Source: Candidatus Aenigmatarchaeota archaeon (GTDB lineage Archaea > Aenigmatarchaeota > Aenigmatarchaeia > QMZP01 > JAFGSV01). From it: a stretch of 22,648 nucleotides of DNA. This document shows positions 13,200 through 19,445 of this stretch, one piece after another. A model generated the notes under the pieces. It saw nothing but the letters and a program-made list of their open reading frames with translations, was not told the DNA's origin and did not search any database. The position numbers and the translations under genes are program-made. The stretch lies in contig CP070804.1 of assembly GCA_020343635.1 (NCBI GenBank), forward strand, positions 6,931 to 29,578, read 5' to 3'. Numbering within the stretch: position 1 is the first letter of the stretch; the number at the start of each line of letters is the position of its first letter.

Positions 13200-14356
13200 C
13201 AGATTCACAGATAAGCAGGAACAGGCATCTTTACAACCCGGAAGAGGCTATAGGAGTCATAGCAGCGCAGTCACTTTCGGAACCCGCAACACAGATGACG
13301 ATGCGTACATACCACTTCGCAGGTACCGCTGGTATACAGGTAACTCTCGGGCTTCCGAGGATCATAGAGATATTCGATGCCAGGAAGGATCTGGCTACGC
13401 CCACAATGGAGATACATCTGCTGAAGGAACACCAGACCCCGGAGAAGGCTAAGAAGGTCGCTGAGAACATCAAAGAGGTCAAGCTAAAGGATTTGCTGAT
13501 TTCGGATGTCATAGACCTGACGAACCTTGAGATCATATGCAAGCTGGACCCCAAAATGATGAAACAACTCGATATAGACATGGACTATATCAAGAAGGCC
13601 ATAAAGCTCAAGAAGGTGAAGGTTGAAAGTGAAGGCAATGAACTCAGGGTAGCCAGCACAACACTTGATGTCAAGAATCTTCACAAGCTGAAGTACAAGT
13701 TGCTTGAACTGCACATAAAGGGTATCAAAGGTGTCACGCAGGCCATAATAAGCAAGGAAAGGGGGGAAGAATGGATTATCAATACTCTTGGATCGAACCT
13801 GAAGAAGGTCATGAAGATAGAGGGGGTCAATCCTTACAAGAGCAGCTGCAACAACATATTCGAGGTCATGGACGTTCTCGGAATCGAGGCGGCGAGGAAT
13901 GCCATCATAAGGCAGGCCAGGTACACACTTGATGAGCAGGGACTGAATGTGGATGTGAGGTACATAATGCTTCTTGCAGATCTCATGACATTTACAGGCC
14001 AGATAAAGGCTATAGGCCGGTATGGTATCGCAGGAGAGAAGGCCTCGGTACTTGCCAGGGCAGCATTCGAGGAGACAAAGAAGCACCTGATCTCCGCGTC
14101 AATAAGAAATGATTACGACGACCTTTCAGGCATTGTTGAGAACATAATGATCAACAGCCTGATACCTGCAGGCACGGGTTCCTACAACCTTTACGGCCAC
14201 ATACCAATGGGTCCCGCAAAACCCGCAGCTGCACAGAAGAAAGAGAAGACCGTCAAAAAGCCGGCTTCCAAGAAGGCAACGAGGGGTGCCGAAAAGAAGA
14301 AAACAAAAGTGGTTAAAAAGGCTCCTCCTAAGTCAAAGAAAGCCGGAAAGAAGTAA
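13196..14356 (+). CDS. rpoA2: RNA polymerase subunit A'' (Rpo1C) with lysine-rich tail
   Basis: The C-terminal part of the largest RNA polymerase subunit, 386 residues, with the trigger loop and end of the bridge region: EAIGVIAAQSLSEPATQMTM, RTYHFAGTAG, GLPRIIEIFDARK. The family body ends near NSLIPAGTGSYNLYGHIPMG. After it come 46 residues (about 341-386) with 19 lysines plus alanine and proline, like the tails of histone H1 or chromatin proteins; such a tail is not part of the standard family. The ATG overlaps the rpoA' stop. Instead of the nusA/S12/S7 genes that often follow, the next gene is convergent, and the two stop codons touch at 14356/14357. Confidence 0.96.
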   Translation: MTDSQISRNRHLYNPEEAIGVIAAQSLSEPATQMTMRTYHFAGTAGIQVTLGLPRIIEIFDARKDLATPTMEIHLLKEHQTPEKAKKVAENIKEVKLKDLLISDVIDLTNLEIICKLDPKMMKQLDIDMDYIKKAIKLKKVKVESEGNELRVASTTLDVKNLHKLKYKLLELHIKGIKGVTQAIISKERGEEWIINTLGSNLKKVMKIEGVNPYKSSCNNIFEVMDVLGIEAARNAIIRQARYTLDEQGLNVDVRYIMLLADLMTFTGQIKAIGRYGIAGEKASVLARAAFEETKKHLISASIRNDYDDLSGIVENIMINSLIPAGTGSYNLYGHIPMGPAKPAAAQKKEKTVKKPASKKATRGAEKKKTKVVKKAPPKSKKAGKK

Positions 14357-15199
14357 CTACTTTCTGAATGCCAGTATCATTTCCTTTATGATTTCTGCTG
14401 CCAGCAGTGAAGTCATGTTGGCGTCATCATGCGGGGGGCAGGTTTCCACTACATCAAAACCGACAACCTCTAATTTATTTTTCAGTCCATGGATGAGGTC
14501 GAAAAATCTCTCAGGGACAAACCCTGCGGGCGCCGGTGTGGACACGCCAGGGGCAACTGAGGGATCAAAAACGTCCATGTCTATGGTGATGTACACCGGG
14601 CCTTTGATGGCATATTTCAGCAGGTTTTCAGGCGTCTTGAGAACTGTATTCTTCTTGGCGAAATCCTTTTCATCGTCCGAAAAGGAGCGTGCTCCGACCT
14701 GGATTATCCTTTTCTTTCCAAGGATTTCAAAGATCCGGCGCATCACAGTTACGTGAGAATACCTGTTTCCTATGTACTCATTTCTCAGATCCAGATGCGC
14801 ATCAAACTGCAGGACCTTCAGCGTTGGATGCTCTCGAATAAGGGACCTGATTACAGGTAGTGTAACTATATGCTCGCCTCCGACGATGACAGGGAACTTG
14901 TTCTTTATGTCAAAAACGGTATCCTCTAATCTCTTCAGTGTCATCTCGGTGTCTCCGGGAACGGTTATGAGATTCCCGTAATCCGTCATTTTCAGATCCG
15001 CGAGGTTTGCCTCGGTGTATGCACTGTTCGTCTCCAGGTTATATGACGCGGATCTTATGGCGTTTGGAGCCTCTCTGCTCCCAGCCCTGCCGGTGCTCGT
15101 GCCGTCGAAGGGAACCCCGAGGAACACGACATCCGCAGAGCTGACACCGTAGTTATTGCACCAGAATTCCAGCGGGTTCTCAACGTAGAGCTCGTTCAT
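14357..15199 (-). CDS. speB: Agmatinase / arginase-family ureohydrolase
   Basis: A 280-residue binuclear manganese ureohydrolase. The metal ligands are in VGGEH (His110), QFDAHLDLR (Asp133, His135, Asp137) and TIDMDVFDPS (Asp207, Asp209). A conserved SHVTVMRR (His149) and a C-terminal DVVETCPPHDD complete the family pattern. Archaeal members mostly hydrolyse agmatine to putrescine and urea, feeding polyamine synthesis; arginase or another guanidino substrate cannot be excluded. ATG at 15199 is favoured over the TTG at 15211 because a TATA-like ATTTTTAAA (15221-15229, minus strand) lies about 26 bases upstream, which suggests a leaderless transcript. It is convergent with rpoA'' and divergent from the orphan gene at 15290. 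Confidence 0.93.
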   Translation of the reverse strand: MNELYVENPLEFWCNNYGVSSADVVFLGVPFDGTSTGRAGSREAPNAIRSASYNLETNSAYTEANLADLKMTDYGNLITVPGDTEMTLKRLEDTVFDIKNKFPVIVGGEHIVTLPVIRSLIREHPTLKVLQFDAHLDLRNEYIGNRYSHVTVMRRIFEILGKKRIIQVGARSFSDDEKDFAKKNTVLKTPENLLKYAIKGPVYITIDMDVFDPSVAPGVSTPAPAGFVPERFFDLIHGLKNKLEVVGFDVVETCPPHDDANMTSLLAAEIIKEMILAFRK

Positions 15200-15220
15200 A
15201 ATACTTAACAAGAGAAGGGA

Positions 15221-15229
15221 TTTAAAAAT
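15221..15229 (-). promoter_or_regulatory. TATA box of agmatinase gene
   Basis: Minus-strand ATTTTTAAA, centred about 26 bases before the ATG at 15199. Confidence 0.5.
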
Positions 15230-15242
15230 GGGCCTCGAAAGG

Positions 15243-15250
15243 TTTATAAA
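15243..15250 (+). promoter_or_regulatory. TATA box of the orphan gene at 15290
   Basis: TTTATAAA on the plus strand. Transcription should begin about 15270, leaving a short leader to the ATG at 15290. It lies back-to-back with the agmatinase TATA box, about 20 bases apart. Confidence 0.55.
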
Positions 15251-15289
15251 ATTTTCATTTATGCATATATATTACTTGAAAGTGGTTTT

Positions 15290-15961
15290 ATGACGGATAA
15301 TGAAGAGTCAGATCTTCCTGCAGAGATAGATGGAAGCGTATCAGATGTTAGTGAAATTTCTGGAAAGAAAGCACATTACTTCAAGGTAACATACCCCGAT
15401 TTGTATTCAGGGCAAGACGCGCAAGAGGGGTCCATTTTTGATTTTCTACTTGGAGAACAAGGAAGACTTTTTAGTGATATAGAACACGTTGATGATAAAC
15501 CGGGGGGTTTATCATTTTTATCCAGGATTAGAAAAAAACCACACGGCAGATATGTGCATAGTGGCCTGGTAACTTCAGAAGAAATGCTGGACGCTCTTGT
15601 GGAAGGTGTAAAAAGTGTACCTGGCTGCGTGGTATTAGATGTAGTCAAAAATGCCAAAACAGGTCTCTACGAATTCCGAATGAGCCCTAGATTAAAATCT
15701 GAGGTTGATGAAAGCATGAATCTTCTAGCTGAATACGGTAGAAGTTTAAGTTTAGATTTAAAATGGTTTGACAAAGGCGAACCTGGTGGTGTGCATATAG
15801 AAAAAGAACTCGGACCAGTTCCTAATTTTCAGTTTCAGCAATATTATGGTCGAATTCAAGGAAGGGTTGAAACAGACCCAGTAGATGCTTTTATGGCTCG
15901 TAAGAAAGTCAGAAAAAAATATGGACGGATATTAGTTACTGATTCGCTTTCAATCTACTGA
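15290..15961 (+). CDS. AT-rich protein of unknown function
   Basis: A 223-residue soluble protein; I recognise no family. The N-terminus is acidic (DNEESDLPAEIDGSVSD), and a middle segment RKKPHGRYVHSGLVTSEEML and the C-terminal RKKVRKKYGR are basic. There is no signal peptide or membrane span, and few cysteines. It has its own TATA box (15243-15250). Codon use is clearly more AT-rich than in the flanking agmatinase and L6 genes, which suggests a different origin or low expression. The stop lies about 80 bases before the L6 start, and the L6 promoter sits in that gap. Confidence 0.65.
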   Translation: MTDNEESDLPAEIDGSVSDVSEISGKKAHYFKVTYPDLYSGQDAQEGSIFDFLLGEQGRLFSDIEHVDDKPGGLSFLSRIRKKPHGRYVHSGLVTSEEMLDALVEGVKSVPGCVVLDVVKNAKTGLYEFRMSPRLKSEVDESMNLLAEYGRSLSLDLKWFDKGEPGGVHIEKELGPVPNFQFQQYYGRIQGRVETDPVDAFMARKKVRKKYGRILVTDSLSIY

Positions 15962-15992
15962 TTATAGTGTTCAGCAGTCCATAAAATGCATA

Positions 15993-16002
15993 TATTTATA
16001 AG
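15993..16002 (+). promoter_or_regulatory. TATA box of the L6-L32e operon
   Basis: TATTTATAAG. It predicts a transcript start near 16021 and a leader of about 20 bases containing the ribosome-binding site AGGTGT before the ATG at 16043. Confidence 0.55.
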
Positions 16003-16042
16003 TATCTCCGCAATCTATTTAGATTATTTATCAGGTGTAAAT

Positions 16043-16582
16043 ATGCTCGAATACGAGGTTGAAATTAAAGAAGGTGCCGAGGTGACTCTCGATGGAGACA
16101 AGGTCACTTTTAAAGGAGCCAAGGGGGAGCTCAGCAGGGAGTTCAGTCATCCGAAGATAAAGGTCGAGAAGAAGGACGCCAAGATAGTCATAAAGTCCGA
16201 AGACGAAGGAAAGAGGGTAAAGTCCATGATGGGAACCTGGAGAGCCCACATGAACAACATGATTACAGGCGTTACCAAGGGCTGGACATGCAGCCTTAAG
16301 CTGGTTTACGCGCACTTCCCTGTAAAGCTGGAGCAGAAGGACAGGCATCTCCTCATAAAGAACTTCATAGGCGCCAGGTCTGACAGGACCGCCGATGTCC
16401 TTGAAGGAGTTGAGATGAAGCTGGAGGGAGACACCATAAAGCTGTCGGGTGCTGACAAGGAGAAGGTCGGGCAGAGTGCTGCCAACATAGAGCATGCCAC
16501 CAAGGTAAGGGGATACGACAGGAGGATTTTCCAGGACGGAATATACCTTTCAGGAAAGCCTGTCCCGATGGAGGGAGAGTAA
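16043..16582 (+). CDS. rpl6: Ribosomal protein L6 (uL6)
   Basis: A 179-residue large-subunit protein near the sarcin-ricin loop and the factor-binding site. It shows the two repeated domains of the family. The first contains VTLDGDKVTFKGAKGELSRE; the second contains the archaeal signature FPVKLEQKDRHLLIKNFIGA, then VLEGVEMKLEGDTIKLSG, and near the end RGYDRRIFQDGIYLSGK. ATG at 16043 follows AGGTGT by a short spacer and gives the normal N-terminus; the reading frame is open further upstream to 15986, but that region holds the promoter. Usually L6 is inside the spc operon after S8; here it begins its own transcript and is followed by L32e one base later. Confidence 0.96.
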   Translation: MLEYEVEIKEGAEVTLDGDKVTFKGAKGELSREFSHPKIKVEKKDAKIVIKSEDEGKRVKSMMGTWRAHMNNMITGVTKGWTCSLKLVYAHFPVKLEQKDRHLLIKNFIGARSDRTADVLEGVEMKLEGDTIKLSGADKEKVGQSAANIEHATKVRGYDRRIFQDGIYLSGKPVPMEGE

Positions 16583-16583
16583 A

Positions 16584-16976
16584 ATGGAAAAGAAGATGCT
16601 GACTGCAAGAAAGAAGAAGAAGGCCAGGAAGCCTGGGTTCAGAAGGCAGGAAGGGTACAGGCACAAGAGATTAGGCGACGCCTGGAGAAGGCCCAGGGGC
16701 AGGCATTCCAAGCTGAGAATGGGTGAGAAGGCACGGGGGAAGAAACCCTCACCGGGTTATAGTTCACCGAAGGCCGTCAAAGGCCTTACGAGCAAAGGTT
16801 TAAGGAAAGTTTATGTTTCAAACGTGGAAGATTTAAAGGGAATTGACCCCAATAAGGAAATAGCTGTAATAAAATCAGGGGTAGGCAAGAAAAAAAGAAT
16901 GGAAATAGCAGCGGAAGCCAGTAGCATGAAAGTGAAGGTAGAGAACGCTTACCGGGTCAAATTACCCGGCAGGTAA
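16584..16976 (+). CDS. rpl32e: Ribosomal protein L32e (eL32)
   Basis: A 130-residue basic protein of archaeal and eukaryotic large subunits. The family pattern is FRRQEGYRHKRLGDAWRRPR, then GRHSKLR and PSPGYSSPKAVKGL. The second half is the usual beta domain (VYVSNVEDLKGIDPNKEIAVIKSGVGKKKR). ATG at 16584 comes one base after the L6 stop, so the two should be translated together. From about 16795 the codon use becomes visibly more AT-rich than in the first half. In the usual archaeal order L19e and L18 follow; here a small zinc-ribbon gene follows after 13 bases. Confidence 0.95.
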   Translation: MEKKMLTARKKKKARKPGFRRQEGYRHKRLGDAWRRPRGRHSKLRMGEKARGKKPSPGYSSPKAVKGLTSKGLRKVYVSNVEDLKGIDPNKEIAVIKSGVGKKKRMEIAAEASSMKVKVENAYRVKLPGR

Positions 16977-16989
16977 AGAGGCGCTTAAT

Positions 16990-17145
16990 ATGCTCTTTTC
17001 GGAAAAATGCCACACGTGCGGCACTAAGGGAAGACTCTGGAACAAGGATCCGGAGATATGGCAGTGCCCTAATTGCTATTCCATATTCTCAAAATTCGGC
17101 GTTGTTGTCGAGACAGATGAAGAGCCCGAAGACTTCTGGAGCTGA
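16990..17145 (+). CDS. 51-residue zinc-ribbon protein
   Basis: A short frame, MLFSEKCHTCGTKGRLW..., with two CxxC knuckles (Cys7/Cys10 and Cys26/Cys29) separated by 15 residues, the layout of a single zinc ribbon, and an acidic C-terminus (ETDEEPEDFWS). GAGG (16978-16981 region) precedes the ATG. It sits 13 bases after L32e and one base before the MGMT-family start, so it is part of the same operon. Such ribbons in ribosomal operons often bind RNA or protein partners, but no function is known here. Confidence 0.75.
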   Translation: MLFSEKCHTCGTKGRLWNKDPEIWQCPNCYSIFSKFGVVVETDEEPEDFWS

Positions 17146-17146
17146 G

Positions 17147-17437
17147 ATGTCCAGAGAGAAAGTTTACGCTTTTTTGAAGCAAGTCCCGAAAGACAGGGTG
17201 ACTACTTACAAGGAGCTTGCAGGCGCGGCAGGTACGCACCCCAGAGCCGTTGCCGTATACATGAAGACGAACGAGGACCCTGTCAACATACCATGCTTCA
17301 GGGTCATCTCTTCTGACGGTTCCCTCGGCGGATACTCAGGAAAGGACGGGATAAAGGGGAAGCTGCGTCTTCTTGAGAGACATGGTATAGAAGTCGTCAA
17401 AGGCAGAGTCCCGGAGAAATACGTCCACAGGTTCTAA
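17147..17437 (+). CDS. Short MGMT-family protein with PCFR active-site motif
   Basis: A 96-residue protein matching only the DNA-binding/active-site domain of O6-alkylguanine-DNA alkyltransferases: VPKDRVTTYKELAG (entry to the helix-turn-helix), HPRAVAVYMKTN (arginine-finger region), NIPCFRVISSDGSLGGYSG, then a C-terminal helix (LRLLERHGIEV). The acceptor cysteine is kept, but the usual PCHR is PCFR, so the histidine that activates the cysteine in classical enzymes is missing. ATL proteins, in contrast, replace the cysteine with tryptophan. It may be a weak or altered transferase, or a lesion-binding protein. ATG at 17147 has GGAG upstream (17138-17141) and follows the zinc-ribbon stop by one base. 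Its stop overlaps the convergent methionine aminopeptidase end by 4 bases. Confidence 0.85.
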   Translation: MSREKVYAFLKQVPKDRVTTYKELAGAAGTHPRAVAVYMKTNEDPVNIPCFRVISSDGSLGGYSGKDGIKGKLRLLERHGIEVVKGRVPEKYVHRF

Positions 17438-18324
17438 ATTCTTGTCGTCACGATCGGTTTGTCAGCCACTATTATGGTGTCCTCGGCCTGCGCTATCTTC
17501 CTTCCCTGCATGTCCTTAAGTACGGGGTATTTGGTGACCGCCCCTACCTTCTCGAGCTCCAGCAGCGCCATCTTTATCTTGAAGGGGGAAACGTGCTTCA
17601 CGAGCCAGCGCCTGGGGAAGGGGAAGCCTCCGTACTCCTTCTCCGCAAGGCTGAGTATCTTCCTGGCATCAATGGAGCGTACCGGTTTGCTCTGGGCGAA
17701 CTGGAATATTTCCACGGGCTCGGACTCGTCCACGTGCGCAGAGCTCTCGCAGACGAAGGGTTCCAGAGCCAGAACTTCTCCTTCTTTAAGCGCTTTTTCG
17801 TTCGTGTTCCTTACGTTCGGGACCGAGAAATCCCCGTGGAAGTTGTAGCGTCCTATCCCGTGTCCGCTGAGGTTTACAACGGGGCCAAAACCGCTAGTCT
17901 CTATAGCATCATGTATGGCTGCGCTTATCTCGGATATGCTGACTCCTGGTCTTATAACGGATATCCCTGCCTTCAGTGCCTTCTCTGCGGCGTCTATAAG
18001 CGGGCTCTTTTCCGAGCAGTATGTGAATGCCATGTCAGCCAGGTATCCGTCTATATGGGCGCCCATGTCTATCTTCACCAGGTCTCCTTCGTTGACAACT
18101 TTCGTGTCCGCTATCTGGGGGGTGTAGTGCGCGGCGGCCTCGTTAACACCTATGTTTACTGGGAATGCAGGCCTCGCCCCGGCCTTGAAAACGGTATCCT
18201 CTATCTTATTCGCGATATCCAGGAGGTGCTGCCCGGGCTTTATGCTCTTGAGCATGTCCTCCCGGAGCCTGGCGACTATCTTGCCGGCCTCTTTGTATTT
18301 CGACACTTCTTCTTCAGAAAGCAT
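17434..18324 (-). CDS. map: Methionine aminopeptidase, type II
   Basis: A 296-residue dinuclear metalloprotease that removes initiator methionine. The pita-bread fold ligands are visible: VKIDMGAHIDGYLADMAFT supplies the two aspartates, LSGHGIGRYNFH the histidine, LALEPFV a glutamate, and IAQAEDTIIV the last glutamate. The insertion between the histidine and the last ligands (FPRRWLVKHVSPFKIKMAL) is the helical subdomain that marks type II enzymes of archaea and eukaryotes. ATG at 18324 begins MLSEEEVSKYKEAGKI, the standard family N-terminus; the frame extends upstream but into AT-rich spacer. It lies 31 bases downstream of the winged-helix regulator on the same strand and may share its transcript. 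Confidence 0.95.
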   Translation of the reverse strand: MLSEEEVSKYKEAGKIVARLREDMLKSIKPGQHLLDIANKIEDTVFKAGARPAFPVNIGVNEAAAHYTPQIADTKVVNEGDLVKIDMGAHIDGYLADMAFTYCSEKSPLIDAAEKALKAGISVIRPGVSISEISAAIHDAIETSGFGPVVNLSGHGIGRYNFHGDFSVPNVRNTNEKALKEGEVLALEPFVCESSAHVDESEPVEIFQFAQSKPVRSIDARKILSLAEKEYGGFPFPRRWLVKHVSPFKIKMALLELEKVGAVTKYPVLKDMQGRKIAQAEDTIIVADKPIVTTRI

Positions 18325-18355
18325 AAGGACTATAATTGATTGATTATTAAAAAAT

Positions 18356-19291
18356 TCACTCAAGGAACTCGGCTGTATCAATTATTCCGTCCCCGTCCAT
18401 GTCGTATCCCTTGACTACACGCGATTTGACGTTCCTGTCGAACTTGTTGCCCTCTAGGAACTCCCCTAGCCTCTTGACGACTGCCAGTACTGCTGCCCTT
18501 GTTCCGGCGAAACGCTTTCCGGCCAAAAGAAGCAGCTTGGACTCAGGGTGCTTTGGATTATCTATGATGCTCACCAGTCCGATGTCATCCGCTGTGTATA
18601 TCTTCTTTGAAAGGGTCGAAACTATGTTCTTCTCATGATCAGAATCTATGTAGATTGGGAAATCCCTGTCATATTTCATGGTTATCATGTTAACGGTCGG
18701 CCCGCCTATCAGTATCATATTCCCTTGCAGAGTCTTGTCCCTCACCTCGGTGTCAAGTCTGTAGTTGGGCAGCCGCTCTCCCTGAGTGAAAGCTCCCAGG
18801 AAAAGCGCGAAATCTATGGCACAGCACGCGTCGCTTGCCCTTGCCTTCCATGGACCGTGGGGGTCAGGCGAACCAACCACTATGGTTGCATTCAGCTTCC
18901 CGTTCTTTATGAATGGGTGCAAAAGCCTCGAATCCTCAGGAGATTTGATGCTCAGTCTGCTGAAAGATACGTTGTCCGATGCCAGAACGAAAGACTCTTT
19001 GGCGGACTGGTAGAACTTGGCAAGGGCGCCGTGTCTCTGCTCGGTTCCCAGTTCGTTTATCAGGCCGTTTTCCTTCAGCTTCTTTATGTAGTAGTAAACC
19101 TTCTGCTCGTGTATGCCCAGCCTCTTGGCCAGGTCCATGGGACAGTCAGGCTCCGCAAGCATGGTGAATATCTTCCACCCAAGCTCGGAAGTCAGGACCT
19201 TGAGGAGCCTTGGATTCTTGAAGATCAGCGCCGGGGCTATTTCCTTCTTTTTATTGCTCTTGAGCAGGAAGTACTTTGGCATGATAACCAT
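18356..19291 (-). CDS. Winged-helix regulator with S-layer-like C-terminal domain
   Basis: A 311-residue two-part protein. Residues about 25-95 form a winged helix: VLTSELGWKIFTMLAEPDCP, DLAKRLGIHEQKVYYYIKK, LKENGLINELG. The rest contains GSPDPHGPWKARASDACCAI, NMILIGGPTVNMITMKYD and AGKRFAGTRAAVLAVVKRL, resembling segments of archaeal S-layer or surface proteins (GGPxxN type). It ends with DMDGDGIIDTAEFLE, a calcium-binding loop of the EF-hand/dockerin kind. No signal peptide or membrane span is seen, so the domain should be cytoplasmic. A domain name is inferred by eye. ATG at 19291 is chosen because a TATA box (19311-19318) is centred 24 bases upstream, giving a leaderless mRNA; ATG at 19282 is the alternative. 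Divergent from glmS. Confidence 0.75.
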   Translation of the reverse strand: MVIMPKYFLLKSNKKKEIAPALIFKNPRLLKVLTSELGWKIFTMLAEPDCPMDLAKRLGIHEQKVYYYIKKLKENGLINELGTEQRHGALAKFYQSAKESFVLASDNVSFSRLSIKSPEDSRLLHPFIKNGKLNATIVVGSPDPHGPWKARASDACCAIDFALFLGAFTQGERLPNYRLDTEVRDKTLQGNMILIGGPTVNMITMKYDRDFPIYIDSDHEKNIVSTLSKKIYTADDIGLVSIIDNPKHPESKLLLLAGKRFAGTRAAVLAVVKRLGEFLEGNKFDRNVKSRVVKGYDMDGDGIIDTAEFLE

Positions 19292-19310
19292 TATAAAATT
19301 TGTTTTAATA

Positions 19311-19318
19311 TTTAAAAG
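19311..19318 (-). promoter_or_regulatory. TATA box of the winged-helix/S-layer-like gene
   Basis: Minus-strand CTTTTAAA, centred about 24 bases before the ATG at 19291; this decides that start over 19282. Confidence 0.55.
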
Positions 19319-19333
19319 TTTTTATGCATAACC

Positions 19334-19341
19334 TTTATATA
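19334..19341 (+). promoter_or_regulatory. TATA-like box upstream of glmS
   Basis: TTTATATA, which would start a transcript near 19360 with an 80-90 base leader to the glmS ATG. A second candidate, CTTTAAATA (about 19400-19408), would give a much shorter leader. The sequence does not decide between them. The region is very AT-rich and shows no obvious riboswitch or ribozyme. Confidence 0.4.
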
Positions 19342-19445
19342 CCTTTAAACGTTCAGGCCCTAAAAACCGATATCTATTAAGACATTTTTTTCAGTAATTT
19401 CTTTAAATATCCGAAACCAATTTTCTATTTATTTTATTGGTAACT

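Noticed and set aside
15986..16042. N-terminal extension of L6 from an upstream ATG at 15986
   Set aside because: The TATA box lies within it and the ribosome-binding site AGGTGT precedes the ATG at 16043, which gives the normal family start.
15254..19329. ATGCATA-like sequences near three promoters (about 15260, 15986, 19323) as a shared operator
   Set aside because: The matches are short, differ in position relative to the TATA boxes, and lie in very AT-rich DNA where they are expected by chance.
19342..19445. A glmS ribozyme or riboswitch in the leader of glmS
   Set aside because: The region is AT-rich with no conserved ribozyme core or stable structure visible, and this element is not expected in archaea.
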